Source of the DNA: Bryobacteraceae bacterium
GTDB lineage: Bacteria > Acidobacteriota > Terriglobia > Bryobacterales > Bryobacteraceae
Length of the DNA stretch: 12,292 nt
Reading direction: 5' to 3'
NCBI GenBank assembly: GCA_025350445.1
Contig: JANXXV010000245.1
Coordinates: 1 to 12,292, forward strand
In this document: positions 1 through 6,581 of the stretch, in pieces
Layout of the letters: the number at the start of each line of letters is the position of its first letter
How positions within the stretch are numbered: the first letter of the stretch is position 1
The notes under the pieces: generated by a model
Seen by the model: only the letters and a program-made list of their open reading frames with translations
What the model was told of the DNA's origin: nothing
Databases searched by the model: none
Position numbers and translations under genes: made by a program

Positions 1-2
1 GG

Positions 3-1095
3 TTCACCAACCCAACCGTAGACCCGGCGAATCTGGCCCACACCTGGCCGGCACTCTTCTTCACTCGCTGGATCACGCACTACTGTGCGCCGGCGTTCGT
101 GTTTCTGGCAGGAGCCGGCGCGTATCTCCACGGTTCGCGCCGCCGCACCAAGCGTGAGATGTCCCGCTTCCTGTTCACGCGCGGACACTGGCTGGTATTC
201 CTGGAACTCACCGTGGTCCGGTCTGGGCTGCTATTTCAGCCTCGATCACCACTAAATCGGCGATGCGCAAGTCATCTGGGCCATTGGATGGTGCATGGTC
301 GCTCTCTCGGCGCCGGTTTATCTGCCCACACGATACGTGACGGCAATCGGCGTAACGATCATCGCTTTGCACAACACCATGGACGGCATCGCCGCAAAGA
401 TTCTGGGCGAATGGTCTGCGCTCTGGATGTTCATTCATGAACGAGGCCCCCTCACCGCGGCTCCGGGCTACGTTCTTTACCTCGCCTACCCGGTGTTGTC
501 GTGGATCGGCGTGATGGCCGGCGGCTATGGCTTCGGCGCGCTGCTAACGCTCGAAGCCCGTCTACAGCGCAAGCTCTTCCTCACCATTGGACAGGCCATG
601 GTGGCGGCGCTCCTCCTTCTCCGCTTCACAAACCTCTACGGCGACATGGCGAAATGGACCACGCAGCCGGGTGGCCTCTTCACCTTCATGTCGTTCCTGA
701 ACGTAACCAAGTATCCGCCGCCATTGCTCTAGATATTGATGACCTTGGTCCCAGCTATCTTTTTCCTGCGCATTTGGAAAAAGGAGCACGGCGCGCTGGC
801 CCAACCGTTCATCACCTTCGGCCGCGTCCCGCTCTTCTACTACCTGCTGCACCTGTTCCTGCTGCACGCCATGGCCGCTTCGTACTCGTACGTGATGTTC
901 AGCACGGCAGGGTGGCTCTTCTCCATTCCATTCGCAACAGATGCTATGGGCGGGCCCCCGCCAAATGGCTACGGCGTAGACCTCCCGATGGTCTACGTCT
1001 TCTGGATTACCGCGGTAATAATCCTGTACCCGCTCTGCAAATGGTTCGCCGAATACAAGCGAACCCACAATCAAACCTGGCTGTCCTACGTCTAA
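3..1095 (+). pseudogene. Broken HGSNAT_cat/DUF1624 membrane acyltransferase, 5' end cut by window edge
   Basis: The translation resembles the heparan-alpha-glucosaminide N-acetyltransferase catalytic family (DUF1624), multi-spanning membrane proteins that move acyl groups onto sugars. Reading starts at position 3 in one frame ([20 protein letters not shown], then the ELTVVR segment to about 221). It continues in the next frame from about 223 (YFSLDHH, then [14 protein letters not shown]) to the TAA at 1093-1095. Three lesions are visible: a +1 frame change between about 216 and 240, an in-frame TAA at 253-255, and an in-frame TAG at 730-732. The TAG falls in KYPPPLL*ILMTL, where relatives usually have an aromatic residue, so one base change explains it. 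The C-terminal segment FGRVPLFYYLLHLFLLHA is well kept. The start codon and first residues lie outside the window. The stop overlaps the convergent esterase gene by 4 bp. Sequencing error could explain one lesion, but three make real decay more likely. Confidence 0.8.
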
Positions 1096-1952
1096 CGCAG
1101 CAGCCCCCGTACCCGGAACCACTCCGCCAGCCGTCCGCTCCAACTCGACAGCGTCGGGTCCAGCGGCGCCAGTCCCACGCCGTGCTTGCCCTGTTCATAG
1201 ATGTGCATCTCAGCGGGCACCTTTGCCCGTCTCAACGCCAGATAGAACAGCACGCTGTTCTCGGCAGGCACGCCGGTATCACCGTCGGTATGAAACAGAA
1301 ACGTAGGTGGCGTTTCGGCAGTAACCTGCTTCTCGTTCGACAGCAACTCCACCAGTTTGGGATCGGGATTGTCCCCCAGCAGATTTCGCCGCGACCCGGT
1401 ATGCACGAAATCGGTGAAGCTGATCACCGGATAACTAAGGACCATGAAATCCGGCCGTGAACTCATCCGGTCCACCGCGTCCTTGGCGCCGGCATCCCCG
1501 GCGTCAAAATGCGTGCCCGTAGTAGACGCCAGATGTCCGCCAGCCGAGAAGCCCCACACACCGATGTGGTCCGGTTTGACATGTATCTCCGCCGCCCGCG
1601 CCCGCACCATGCGGATGGCCCGCTGCGCATCCTGTAATTCAATCGGATGATGGTAGCGGGGACCAAGCCGGTACTTCAGCACGAATGCCGAGATCCCCAG
1701 GTTGTTCAACCAGTCGGCGATCTGCTTCCCCTCATGATCCATCGCCAGCGCACCATAGCCGCCGCCCGGACAAACGATTACGGCGGTCCCCACGGCCTTC
1801 GCCGGATTCGCCGGATACGATGTCAGCGACGGCTTGTCCTTCTCGTCGTCACCCAGCGCCCCGGGCGCGCCCTGCGGCCACAGCAGCTCAGTAGAGGGCT
1901 GGGCAAACGCGGCAATCGAGGCTGCAAACAAAACCATCGCAATGTGTTTCAT
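1092..1952 (-). CDS. Secreted alpha/beta hydrolase, acetylxylan-esterase-like
   Basis: 286 residues. A signal peptide covers about residues 1-18 (MKHIAMVLFAASIAAFA, cut before QP), so the enzyme acts outside the cytoplasm. The alpha/beta-hydrolase signature is complete: an oxyanion-type CPGGGYG at 61-67, nucleophile Ser136 in GFSAGG, a probable acid Asp225 in DGDTGVP, and His257 in GKHGVG. The order and spacing match the BD-FAE/axe-like esterases that remove acetyl groups from plant or bacterial polysaccharides. The substrate cannot be read from sequence. The ATG overlaps the stop of the upstream LD-carboxypeptidase as ATGA, and GAGGAG at 1964-1969 precedes it by 11 nt, so translation is probably coupled. 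It is last in a three-gene minus-strand unit. Its TAG meets the stop of the convergent acyltransferase pseudogene. It could instead be a general carboxylesterase or a peptidase-like hydrolase. Confidence 0.9.
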   Translation of the reverse strand: MKHIAMVLFAASIAAFAQPSTELLWPQGAPGALGDDEKDKPSLTSYPANPAKAVGTAVIVCPGGGYGALAMDHEGKQIADWLNNLGISAFVLKYRLGPRYHHPIELQDAQRAIRMVRARAAEIHVKPDHIGVWGFSAGGHLASTTGTHFDAGDAGAKDAVDRMSSRPDFMVLSYPVISFTDFVHTGSRRNLLGDNPDPKLVELLSNEKQVTAETPPTFLFHTDGDTGVPAENSVLFYLALRRAKVPAEMHIYEQGKHGVGLAPLDPTLSSWSGRLAEWFRVRGLLR

Positions 1953-2965
1953 AGAACCGCGGACTCCTCAATCGTCAATTCGCCTTTGTCGGCATCCAGC
2001 GTAGCCATCACGCCCAGCGGCAGGGTCAACTGGTCGTCCGTATGGCCGATCGTCAATCCCGAAAGAACCGGCGCCTTCAACTCCCCCAGGATGTTGTCCA
2101 CCACTTCGCCGAGCGAAAACGTAGCGTCGAACGATGGCTTGTAGTCGCTCCGCTTGCAGTCCTCGCATTCGCCGAAGATGATGCCCGCCGCGCTCTTCAG
2201 CTTACCCGACAGCCGAAGCTGCGTCAGCATGCGGTCGATGCTATACGGCTGCTCGCCCACATCTTCAATGAATAGGATCTTTCCGCCGGTATCGATCTCA
2301 TACGGCGTGCCCATCAGCGATGCGATCAACGACAGGTTGCCGCCAATCAATGGACCGCGCGCCTTCCCGGGCCGTACCGTCCGTAGCGTGTGCAACGGCC
2401 GCAACGGATCGCTAAGCGGGGGATTGGTTATAGATCCTATGGGCTTGGGGTCAAACATAGCTTTCCGGAAATGTTCCTGCGTGTACCCGGTGAATTTCGA
2501 CAGCGCGACCGGCCCGTGGAACGTTACTAATCCAGTCTTCTGATGGATGGCCAGATGCATCGCCGTGATGTCGCTGAAACCCAGGAAGATCTTCGGGTTC
2601 CGGCGAATCAGGTCGTAGTCGATATCGTCCAGCAGTTGCCCCGATCCGTACCCGCCGCGAATGGTGAACACCGCCTTCACTTCCGGATCGCGGAACATGT
2701 CGTGCAAGTCCGAAACCCGCTGCGCGATAGTGCCACCCACATAGCCCGTCTGCTTGCGCACATTCCGGCCCATCTTCATCTTCAAGCCGAAGTACTCGAT
2801 CGTCCGCGCGGCAGCCGCGATGCGGTCCGGATCGCTGACGAACGTGGACGGCGTGATCAAGCCCACCGTATCCCCAGGCTTCAACACTTCCGGCTTCAGC
2901 AGCGTCTTGGAGGAGGATGCCTGCGGGGCCAGCAACGCCGTGGCCATCAGGTTTCGTCGGGTCAT
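1949..2965 (-). CDS. LD-carboxypeptidase (peptidase family S66), probably Tat-exported
   Basis: 338 residues, the usual size for S66 enzymes. These serine peptidases cut the L,D bond at the end of muropeptide tetrapeptides (LdcA); relatives include the microcin C immunity peptidase MccF. The catalytic set is visible: nucleophile Ser131 in LGFSDIT, Glu234 in FIEDVGE and His308 in IGHTDDQ, with the family's RGGYGS loop at 103-108. The N-terminus reads MTRRNLMATALLAPQAS, a twin-arginine type signal (T-R-R-N-L-M) with a short hydrophobic stretch. LdcA of E. coli is cytoplasmic, so export here would change the substrate pool from recycled muropeptides to external ones. GGAG at 2977-2980, overlapping the stop of the upstream glycoside hydrolase gene, lies 11 nt before the ATG. 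The gap to that gene is 8 bp, and the 3' end overlaps the esterase by 4 bp, so the three are almost certainly co-transcribed. Calling it ldcA would overstate what is known of its role. Confidence 0.92.
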   Translation of the reverse strand: MTRRNLMATALLAPQASSSKTLLKPEVLKPGDTVGLITPSTFVSDPDRIAAAARTIEYFGLKMKMGRNVRKQTGYVGGTIAQRVSDLHDMFRDPEVKAVFTIRGGYGSGQLLDDIDYDLIRRNPKIFLGFSDITAMHLAIHQKTGLVTFHGPVALSKFTGYTQEHFRKAMFDPKPIGSITNPPLSDPLRPLHTLRTVRPGKARGPLIGGNLSLIASLMGTPYEIDTGGKILFIEDVGEQPYSIDRMLTQLRLSGKLKSAAGIIFGECEDCKRSDYKPSFDATFSLGEVVDNILGELKAPVLSGLTIGHTDDQLTLPLGVMATLDADKGELTIEESAVL

Positions 2966-2973
2966 TATTCAGC

Positions 2974-5214
2974 TTACTCCGGGTTCATCCTGATCACATC
3001 CGCGCTGCGCTTTTCCGGCGTTACCGTAAGGCGTTCCAGCTTCCCGGCCTTGAAGACTCCTTCCACAGTGGTGTTCAGCGGCGCATGCAGTCTGAACTCC
3101 ACATCCCAATCCTTCGGCCACGAAGGGAACAGCACGATCTTCGTTCCGTCTGTCTGCATCAACATCGTCTGCAAGGCCATGGACGCCACGCTACCGTGAT
3201 CCTGGTCCGGGGTCCAGTCGTAATTCGGCCCCCAGAACGCCGGGAACCGGCTGCCTGTCGTAGGCACCGAGAAGTTCTCGATGGTAAGCCTCTTGGCGCT
3301 ATTCGTCAAACCGAGAAAGGCTGCCTGAATGGCGTCCTGTGTCCATCCTCCGGTCTTCTTAAACCGCCGGGCTTCAAACGTGGCGCGTCCCACTTCGAGA
3401 TCGGGCTTGTTGACTCCGTAGAGACGGTACGGGAATACCGCGTACAACTCCGGGTTCTCGGAATTTCTGATCTCGCCAAAAACCTGGTCCGCCGGTTGCA
3501 GCACGGACTTGCCGCTCACCTGCTTCACGGGCAGCGCCGGAACCTGCTGTTGCATTCTCTTGGCCATATTGGCTGTGGCTCTATTCAACGGCAGCTTCTG
3601 AATGAGCAACTCGTTTAGCACAGACCGGAGCCCTGCAATTTCCGGCAATGGATTTAGTGCCTCGTGCCAGGTTTCCAGAGACTGTGCGGGATTGAAGCGA
3701 ATCTTGCCGTCCGGTCCTCGCTCGTAGTGCTTGTCATAGAAGGTGATTACCGATTCCGCAATAGGGAGGACAGCGTCGTGGAGGAACCGTTTGTCCTGCG
3801 TGTGCTGGTAGTATTCCAGCAGTATCGATGCCAGTTCCAGCCCACCCGAGAAGTAGTTTCGGATGTACGGATTCTCTACGTACGACAGTGGCCGGCCATC
3901 CCGCTTCAGCCCGTAATTACTATTGGCGTAGGCGCCGAAGAAGTACATCGTCTCCGGAAAGAAGAGCCCGTCATGGTGGAAGTAGAGGCGCGTCCGCCGC
4001 TCTGCCAGCATCCGGTTTGAGGTGTACATCCGGAAGAACGGTTCCATTAGATCGTAATCGCCCGCTGCCAGCATCGGCCAGTAGATCAGGCGCGTATTCT
4101 GGAACCAATAGGGTCCACCCCAGCGGCGGTAGTCGGCATCGTAGGAATTGTCCTTCTCCTTCGCGTCAACTGTGAATATCGATCCATTGAACTTGATGGG
4201 CTGCGCGCCGCGTCCGCCGCAGGCATTGAGGAACCGTTGCAACGCATAGCCGGAGCTCACTGTCTTCTGGTCCGTACCTCCACTGACCCGGACCCAACTG
4301 CGGTTCCAGAAGTCCTGCCACCATTTCTCATGAGCGGCACGCCGTTCCCCGGTCTTCATTGCGTCCACACGCGCGATCAGCCGGCCCAATTCCTGCAGCC
4401 ACTGGTCAATCGGGTCGGCGGTCATTGTCAAGGCGTAGATGGAGACGCTCTGTTGCTTCCGCGGTGCCGTGCTGCGCAGCGTCGTCTGGTTGATCTTGGT
4501 GAAGCCGGAGCCTTCCATCGCCGCGCCGAATGTGCGGTGCAGCAGTGGATCGCCGTAGGCCGGCGCGGCCTCCAGCATACCCTGCAGTTTCAGGATCGCA
4601 GGCCACGACGAACGCGTATTGCGGTGATACCAGACTACGCGGTCCTCGGCGTCTTGCTGGATTGTATCTCCGTCGGCGAGGACCGGGTCCGGGCTTTGAT
4701 CGAGGCCATAGGCGCTGGATAACTCCTGCCCTTCGAGGCGGCGCTGCTGGTCGCGCCAGCGCTCATAGATCACCTGCATTTCTGTATTCTGCGCGGCATC
4801 GCTTTCCACTCGGATCACCGGTTGATTGGCGTCCACCCAAATGCGCAGCTTCATCTCCGCGCCGGGCTTTCCTCCGGCGATCAGGATCTCCCCGGTACTC
4901 AGCTTCAGAGTCTGCCGGAAAGGCTGCCCCACGCCGAAGGGATTCGGGGAGAAGCGGACACGCACACGTCCGAGTTTCAGCAGCCGCGCCGATTCACTCC
5001 AGGCGTCGGTTTTGCCGATGTAGAAAACCAGATCGCCGCCTTCTTCTACCCAAACGTTCAAGCCGATGTCGCCGTTTCCGAGCGGCATGGATCCGGACGA
5101 ATCCTTGCTGGGCGAATTCCAGACGGCGTTGTATTGGTCTACTGCATTCTCCGCCGTACATGGTAACGCGAACACGAGAATGGCGGCGACAACGTGCAAT
5201 GCCTTAGAAGTCAA
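2974..5214 (-). CDS. Secreted glycoside hydrolase with DUF5703 N-domain and GH95-like (alpha/alpha)6 domain
   Basis: 746 residues from the chosen TTG. A signal peptide spans about residues 1-22 (TSKALHVVAAILVFALPCTA). The N-terminal part, from about residue 28 to 270, matches DUF5703 (YNAVWNSPSKDSSGSMPLGN, then the NVWVEEGGDLVFYI region). The rest looks like a six-hairpin glycosidase related to GH95: SYDADYRRWGGPYW at about 357-370, NTRLIYWPML at 373-382, GDYDLMEPFFRMY at 385-397, and a C-terminal QTDGTKIVLFPSWPKDW. GH95 enzymes are mostly alpha-L-fucosidases or galactosidases; the substrate here is not determinable. An in-frame ATG at 5266-5268 would add 18 residues ahead of a normal signal peptide and overlap the Shine-Dalgarno of the divergent gene. 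The TTG at 5212-5214 has AAAGGA just upstream (spacing about 4 nt) and gives a cleaner signal. It is the first gene of the unit with the LD-carboxypeptidase and the esterase. Confidence 0.87.
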   Translation of the reverse strand: MTSKALHVVAAILVFALPCTAENAVDQYNAVWNSPSKDSSGSMPLGNGDIGLNVWVEEGGDLVFYIGKTDAWSESARLLKLGRVRVRFSPNPFGVGQPFRQTLKLSTGEILIAGGKPGAEMKLRIWVDANQPVIRVESDAAQNTEMQVIYERWRDQQRRLEGQELSSAYGLDQSPDPVLADGDTIQQDAEDRVVWYHRNTRSSWPAILKLQGMLEAAPAYGDPLLHRTFGAAMEGSGFTKINQTTLRSTAPRKQQSVSIYALTMTADPIDQWLQELGRLIARVDAMKTGERRAAHEKWWQDFWNRSWVRVSGGTDQKTVSSGYALQRFLNACGGRGAQPIKFNGSIFTVDAKEKDNSYDADYRRWGGPYWFQNTRLIYWPMLAAGDYDLMEPFFRMYTSNRMLAERRTRLYFHHDGLFFPETMYFFGAYANSNYGLKRDGRPLSYVENPYIRNYFSGGLELASILLEYYQHTQDKRFLHDAVLPIAESVITFYDKHYERGPDGKIRFNPAQSLETWHEALNPLPEIAGLRSVLNELLIQKLPLNRATANMAKRMQQQVPALPVKQVSGKSVLQPADQVFGEIRNSENPELYAVFPYRLYGVNKPDLEVGRATFEARRFKKTGGWTQDAIQAAFLGLTNSAKRLTIENFSVPTTGSRFPAFWGPNYDWTPDQDHGSVASMALQTMLMQTDGTKIVLFPSWPKDWDVEFRLHAPLNTTVEGVFKAGKLERLTVTPEKRSADVIRMNPE

Positions 5215-5262
5215 ATTATCCTTTTGAACAATGATAATAGCAAGCGATTCCAGCACTACAAG
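5215..5262. promoter_or_regulatory. Candidate divergent promoter region
   Basis: Minus strand: TATTAT (plus coordinates 5234-5239) with a weak TTGTAG -35 (5256-5261), spacer 16. Transcription would start just before the TTG chosen for the glycoside hydrolase, which would leave out the upstream ATG. Plus strand: GATAAT at 5233-5238 is a possible -10 for the 5271 gene, but no good -35 is seen. The two candidates share the same AT-rich core, so they could be mutually exclusive. Matches are modest, and this is a proposal from sequence only. Confidence 0.3.
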
Positions 5263-5265
5263 GAG
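5260..5265 (+). promoter_or_regulatory. Strong ribosome binding site AAGGAG for the 5271 gene
   Basis: AAGGAG lies 5 nt before the ATG at 5271 and is nearly a perfect match to the anti-Shine-Dalgarno. It fixes the start of the plus-strand gene. Because it overlaps the alternative upstream start region of the minus-strand glycoside hydrolase, it also argues for the shorter hydrolase start. Confidence 0.75.
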
Positions 5266-5270
5266 CATGC

Positions 5271-5720
5271 ATGCAACAACTCATTTACGCCATGCAATTC
5301 AAGGGACACGCCTCGCCGTCGGAAACTACGCCCGGGGCGATGAACGTTTCGGCCAAGGCTGCCAGTTGCAGCATCACCACGGTGCTGAACAAAGGTGGAC
5401 TTACCGGCGGCTTCGACCCGGTCGCCGTTACCAACGCTGTATTTGAATCGGAGGTGAAGCTGCTGACGGGGGGCACGTTCACCGAACGCGGTACCATCGC
5501 CTTCGGCGACGCCGGACACAGCCTGAACTTCGTCAGCGTTGGCGAGGGTTGGATGGGACAAAGTCCCGATCCGGCGCTGAAACAAGGAACCGTTACCTGG
5601 ACAGTAGCGGGCGGGCAAGGACAGTTCGAAGGCGCAGTGGGCACTATTACCTCAAACTTCACAGTCAGTGAAGCCGGCGAGGTGAACGACTACCACCTCG
5701 GCATTATCTACCTAAGGTAG
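5271..5720 (+). CDS. Small beta-rich protein of unknown function (possible barrel fold)
   Basis: 149 residues, no signal peptide and no membrane segment (MQQLIYAMQFKGHASP start). The sequence is built of short Gly-rich, alternating polar/hydrophobic strands: ESEVKLLTGGTFTERGTIAF, SLNFVSVGEGWMG, TVTWTVAGGQGQFEGAVGTI, SNFTVSEAGEVND. The GxGQFEGAxGxI turn is seen in several small beta-barrel groups (DUF3224, allene-oxide-cyclase-like and dirigent-like folds). I recognise the style but cannot assign a family. The start is firm because AAGGAG sits 5 nt upstream. It is transcribed away from the glycoside hydrolase operon and has no partner gene downstream. It ends in a 13-nt palindrome overlapping the stop. 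It could bind a small hydrophobic ligand or be an enzyme with that fold; this is speculation. Confidence 0.8.
   Translation: MQQLIYAMQFKGHASPSETTPGAMNVSAKAASCSITTVLNKGGLTGGFDPVAVTNAVFESEVKLLTGGTFTERGTIAFGDAGHSLNFVSVGEGWMGQSPDPALKQGTVTWTVAGGQGQFEGAVGTITSNFTVSEAGEVNDYHLGIIYLR
5708..5720 (+). repeat. Short palindrome over the stop codon of the 5271 gene
   Basis: CTACCT-a-AGGTAG is a perfect 6-bp inverted repeat with one central base. It covers the last codons and the TAG. It is followed by GTGAGGGTTTTCC, so there is only a four-T run. It may weakly slow transcription or mark the mRNA end, but the loop is too small for a classical terminator hairpin. Confidence 0.3.
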
Positions 5721-5884
5721 GTGAGGGTTTTCCATGCCCCCAAATAGGGGTGGCGTATGAGAGCTAGTTCTGGTACTATTCCAGTGAACCCGGTCCTGAA
5801 GGGAATTCGGTTCCAGACCGATGGACTTTCAACGGGTAATTCACAGTGCCGGGAGCCGTAAGGGCCCAGGCGGGGGATTGCCTT
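5721..5884 (+). other. Intergenic leader with operator-like palindrome and possible RNA structure
   Basis: 164 bases without a gene precede the small secreted protein at 5885. The region contains CCCCC-aaata-GGGG (5737-5750), a possible extended -10 TGGTACTAT (5770-5778), and a small hairpin CTGG/CCAG at about 5769-5783. It also has nested complementary pieces between about 5785 and 5836: ACCCG with CGGGT, and CGGTC with GACCG. The last stretch is purine and G rich. I compared it by eye with common riboswitch cores (c-di-GMP, cobalamin, glycine, SAM) and saw no match. Confidence 0.35.
5737..5750. promoter_or_regulatory. Operator-like inverted repeat CCCCC-N5-GGGG
   Basis: CCCC and GGGG arms flank AAATA. 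Centred about 30 bp upstream of a possible -10 (TACTAT at 5773-5778), it sits where a -35 element or an activator site would lie, and no good -35 is visible there. This makes a regulator binding site plausible for the small secreted protein. No regulator gene is nearby and the site is not one I can name. Confidence 0.35.
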
Positions 5885-6124
5885 ATGAGCACGTCGCAGG
5901 TTGGAAGGGTATTGATGATTGTTGGATTGCTCGCGGTTAGTTTGATGCAGACGCCGGCTTCTTTCGCGTTTACCTCGAACCGCGTGCCACACTGGAGCGA
6001 CGGTTGTGTGCGTAAGCAGTCGCAAAAGGAGACGGCGAAGGTGCAGCGGAAACGGGAAAGAATTGCCCTCGCCAATGCTCAGGGTAGGGAAGTTCCGGTA
6101 GCCTTTAAAGGGTACGGGCGCTAG
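5885..6124 (+). CDS. Small secreted basic protein, unknown function
   Basis: 79 residues from the ATG at 5885. The N-terminus MSTSQVGRVLMIVGLLAVSL followed by MQTPASFAFT is a good signal peptide, probably cut after SFA. The mature part is about 50 residues and strongly basic (SQKETAKVQRKRERIALANA), with a single Cys in SDGCVRK. The GTG at 5846 in the same frame would add 13 residues ahead of the signal peptide and is less likely. GGGGGA about 7 nt upstream of the ATG can serve as ribosome binding site. It is preceded by a 164-nt leader and followed by about 70 bp before the next promoter, so it is probably monocistronic. I do not recognise a family; it could be a periplasmic or envelope-associated small protein. 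Confidence 0.55.
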   Translation: MSTSQVGRVLMIVGLLAVSLMQTPASFAFTSNRVPHWSDGCVRKQSQKETAKVQRKRERIALANAQGREVPVAFKGYGR

Positions 6125-6197
6125 ATTTTAACCGCGTTAGCGGACCAATCCGTGACGTTGCCTCGTCGCAAATAACACCAGTCCTTAATCCTTTCTA

Positions 6198-6225
6198 TTG
6201 ACATAAGTACGTTATGTCATAGAAT
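6198..6225 (+). promoter_or_regulatory. Sigma70-type promoter for the 6289 gene
   Basis: A perfect -35 TTGACA (6198-6203), a 16-bp spacer and a -10 TAGAAT (6220-6225, five of six matches) make this the best promoter in the window. Transcription would start at about 6232, leaving a leader of roughly 57 nt before the ATG at 6289. The spacer carries a perfect inverted repeat, listed separately. Confidence 0.75.
6199..6219. promoter_or_regulatory. Perfect inverted repeat TGACATAA-N5-TTATGTCA inside the promoter
   Basis: Two 8-bp arms match perfectly around GTACG. The left arm shares five bases with the -35 box and the right arm ends at the -10 box, so a dimeric protein bound here would block RNA polymerase. 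This is the usual layout of a repressor operator. ACAT/ATGT half-sites are typical of PadR-, MarR- and BlaI-type repressors, and acidobacteria often carry many PadR-type genes. No regulator gene is in this window. Confidence 0.65.
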
Positions 6226-6288
6226 TGAATTAAAGTATTTTCCAAGGACACCGAGCCGTGACCTTCTTCGGAAGTGTTAAGGAGAGTT

Positions 6289-6519
6289 ATGCCTGGCCGC
6301 GAAGTGCAAATAGAACCTCTGGGACACGTATTGGAAAGCGACATTGCTCGCGCCAAATCCGAGTTTGGACACATCGCGGACACCATCCGGACGCGTTACT
6401 CGGACGAAGATCAGGTGATCTTGCGGGTGCAACAGGTGCAAGCCGCGCTGCAGCGTCTGGAATGGGCGTTGGAGCGGGCACAGGAGACTCCGGGCAGTTG
6501 GTTTAACCGCGCCGAGTAG
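6289..6519 (+). CDS. Small helical protein, unknown function
   Basis: 76 residues beginning MPGREVQIEPLGHVLESDIA and rich in heptad-like patterns (VILRVQQVQAALQRLEWALE), predicted as alpha-helical and possibly coiled coil. There is no signal peptide or membrane segment, so it is probably cytoplasmic. AAGGAG (6279-6284) lies 4 nt before the ATG and supports this start over the in-frame GTG at 6274. The gene has the strongest promoter in the window, with a palindromic operator in the spacer, which suggests tight control or high inducible expression. A 62-bp gap follows before the M16 peptidase. I do not recognise the family. A small adaptor, an antitoxin-like protein or a stress protein are all possible. 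Confidence 0.7.
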   Translation: MPGREVQIEPLGHVLESDIARAKSEFGHIADTIRTRYSDEDQVILRVQQVQAALQRLEWALERAQETPGSWFNRAE

Positions 6520-6548
6520 GTCCGATACTTTGCCGCCACGTCTTCAGT

Positions 6549-6554
6549 TACAAT
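6549..6554 (+). promoter_or_regulatory. Possible -10 element upstream of the M16 pair
   Basis: TACAAT matches five of six bases of the -10 consensus and would give a start at about 6561, 20 nt before the TTG of the peptidase. No convincing -35 lies 16-18 bp upstream, so an activator or read-through from the 6289 gene is also possible. Confidence 0.3.
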
Positions 6555-6581
6555 AGCTTCGGTTCCTTCCGGAGAAGATCA

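Noticed and set aside
501..1460. 319-codon plus-strand open frame across the acyltransferase remnant and the esterase
   Set aside because: It has an Arg/Pro/His-rich low-sense composition, and it crosses the end of one recognised gene and the antisense of another. It is a shadow frame of GC-rich coding DNA.
2543..3618. Plus-strand open frames opposite the LD-carboxypeptidase and the glycoside hydrolase
   Set aside because: The minus-strand products carry full catalytic motifs and form an operon; the plus-strand frames look like frame shadows.
5785..5884. Known riboswitch class in the leader of the 5885 gene
   Set aside because: Some pairing exists, but none of the conserved cores I know (c-di-GMP, cobalamin, glycine, SAM) could be recognised.
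6132..6143. CCGC-gtta-GCGG hairpin as terminator after the small secreted protein
   Set aside because: The stem is four base pairs and no T run follows it.
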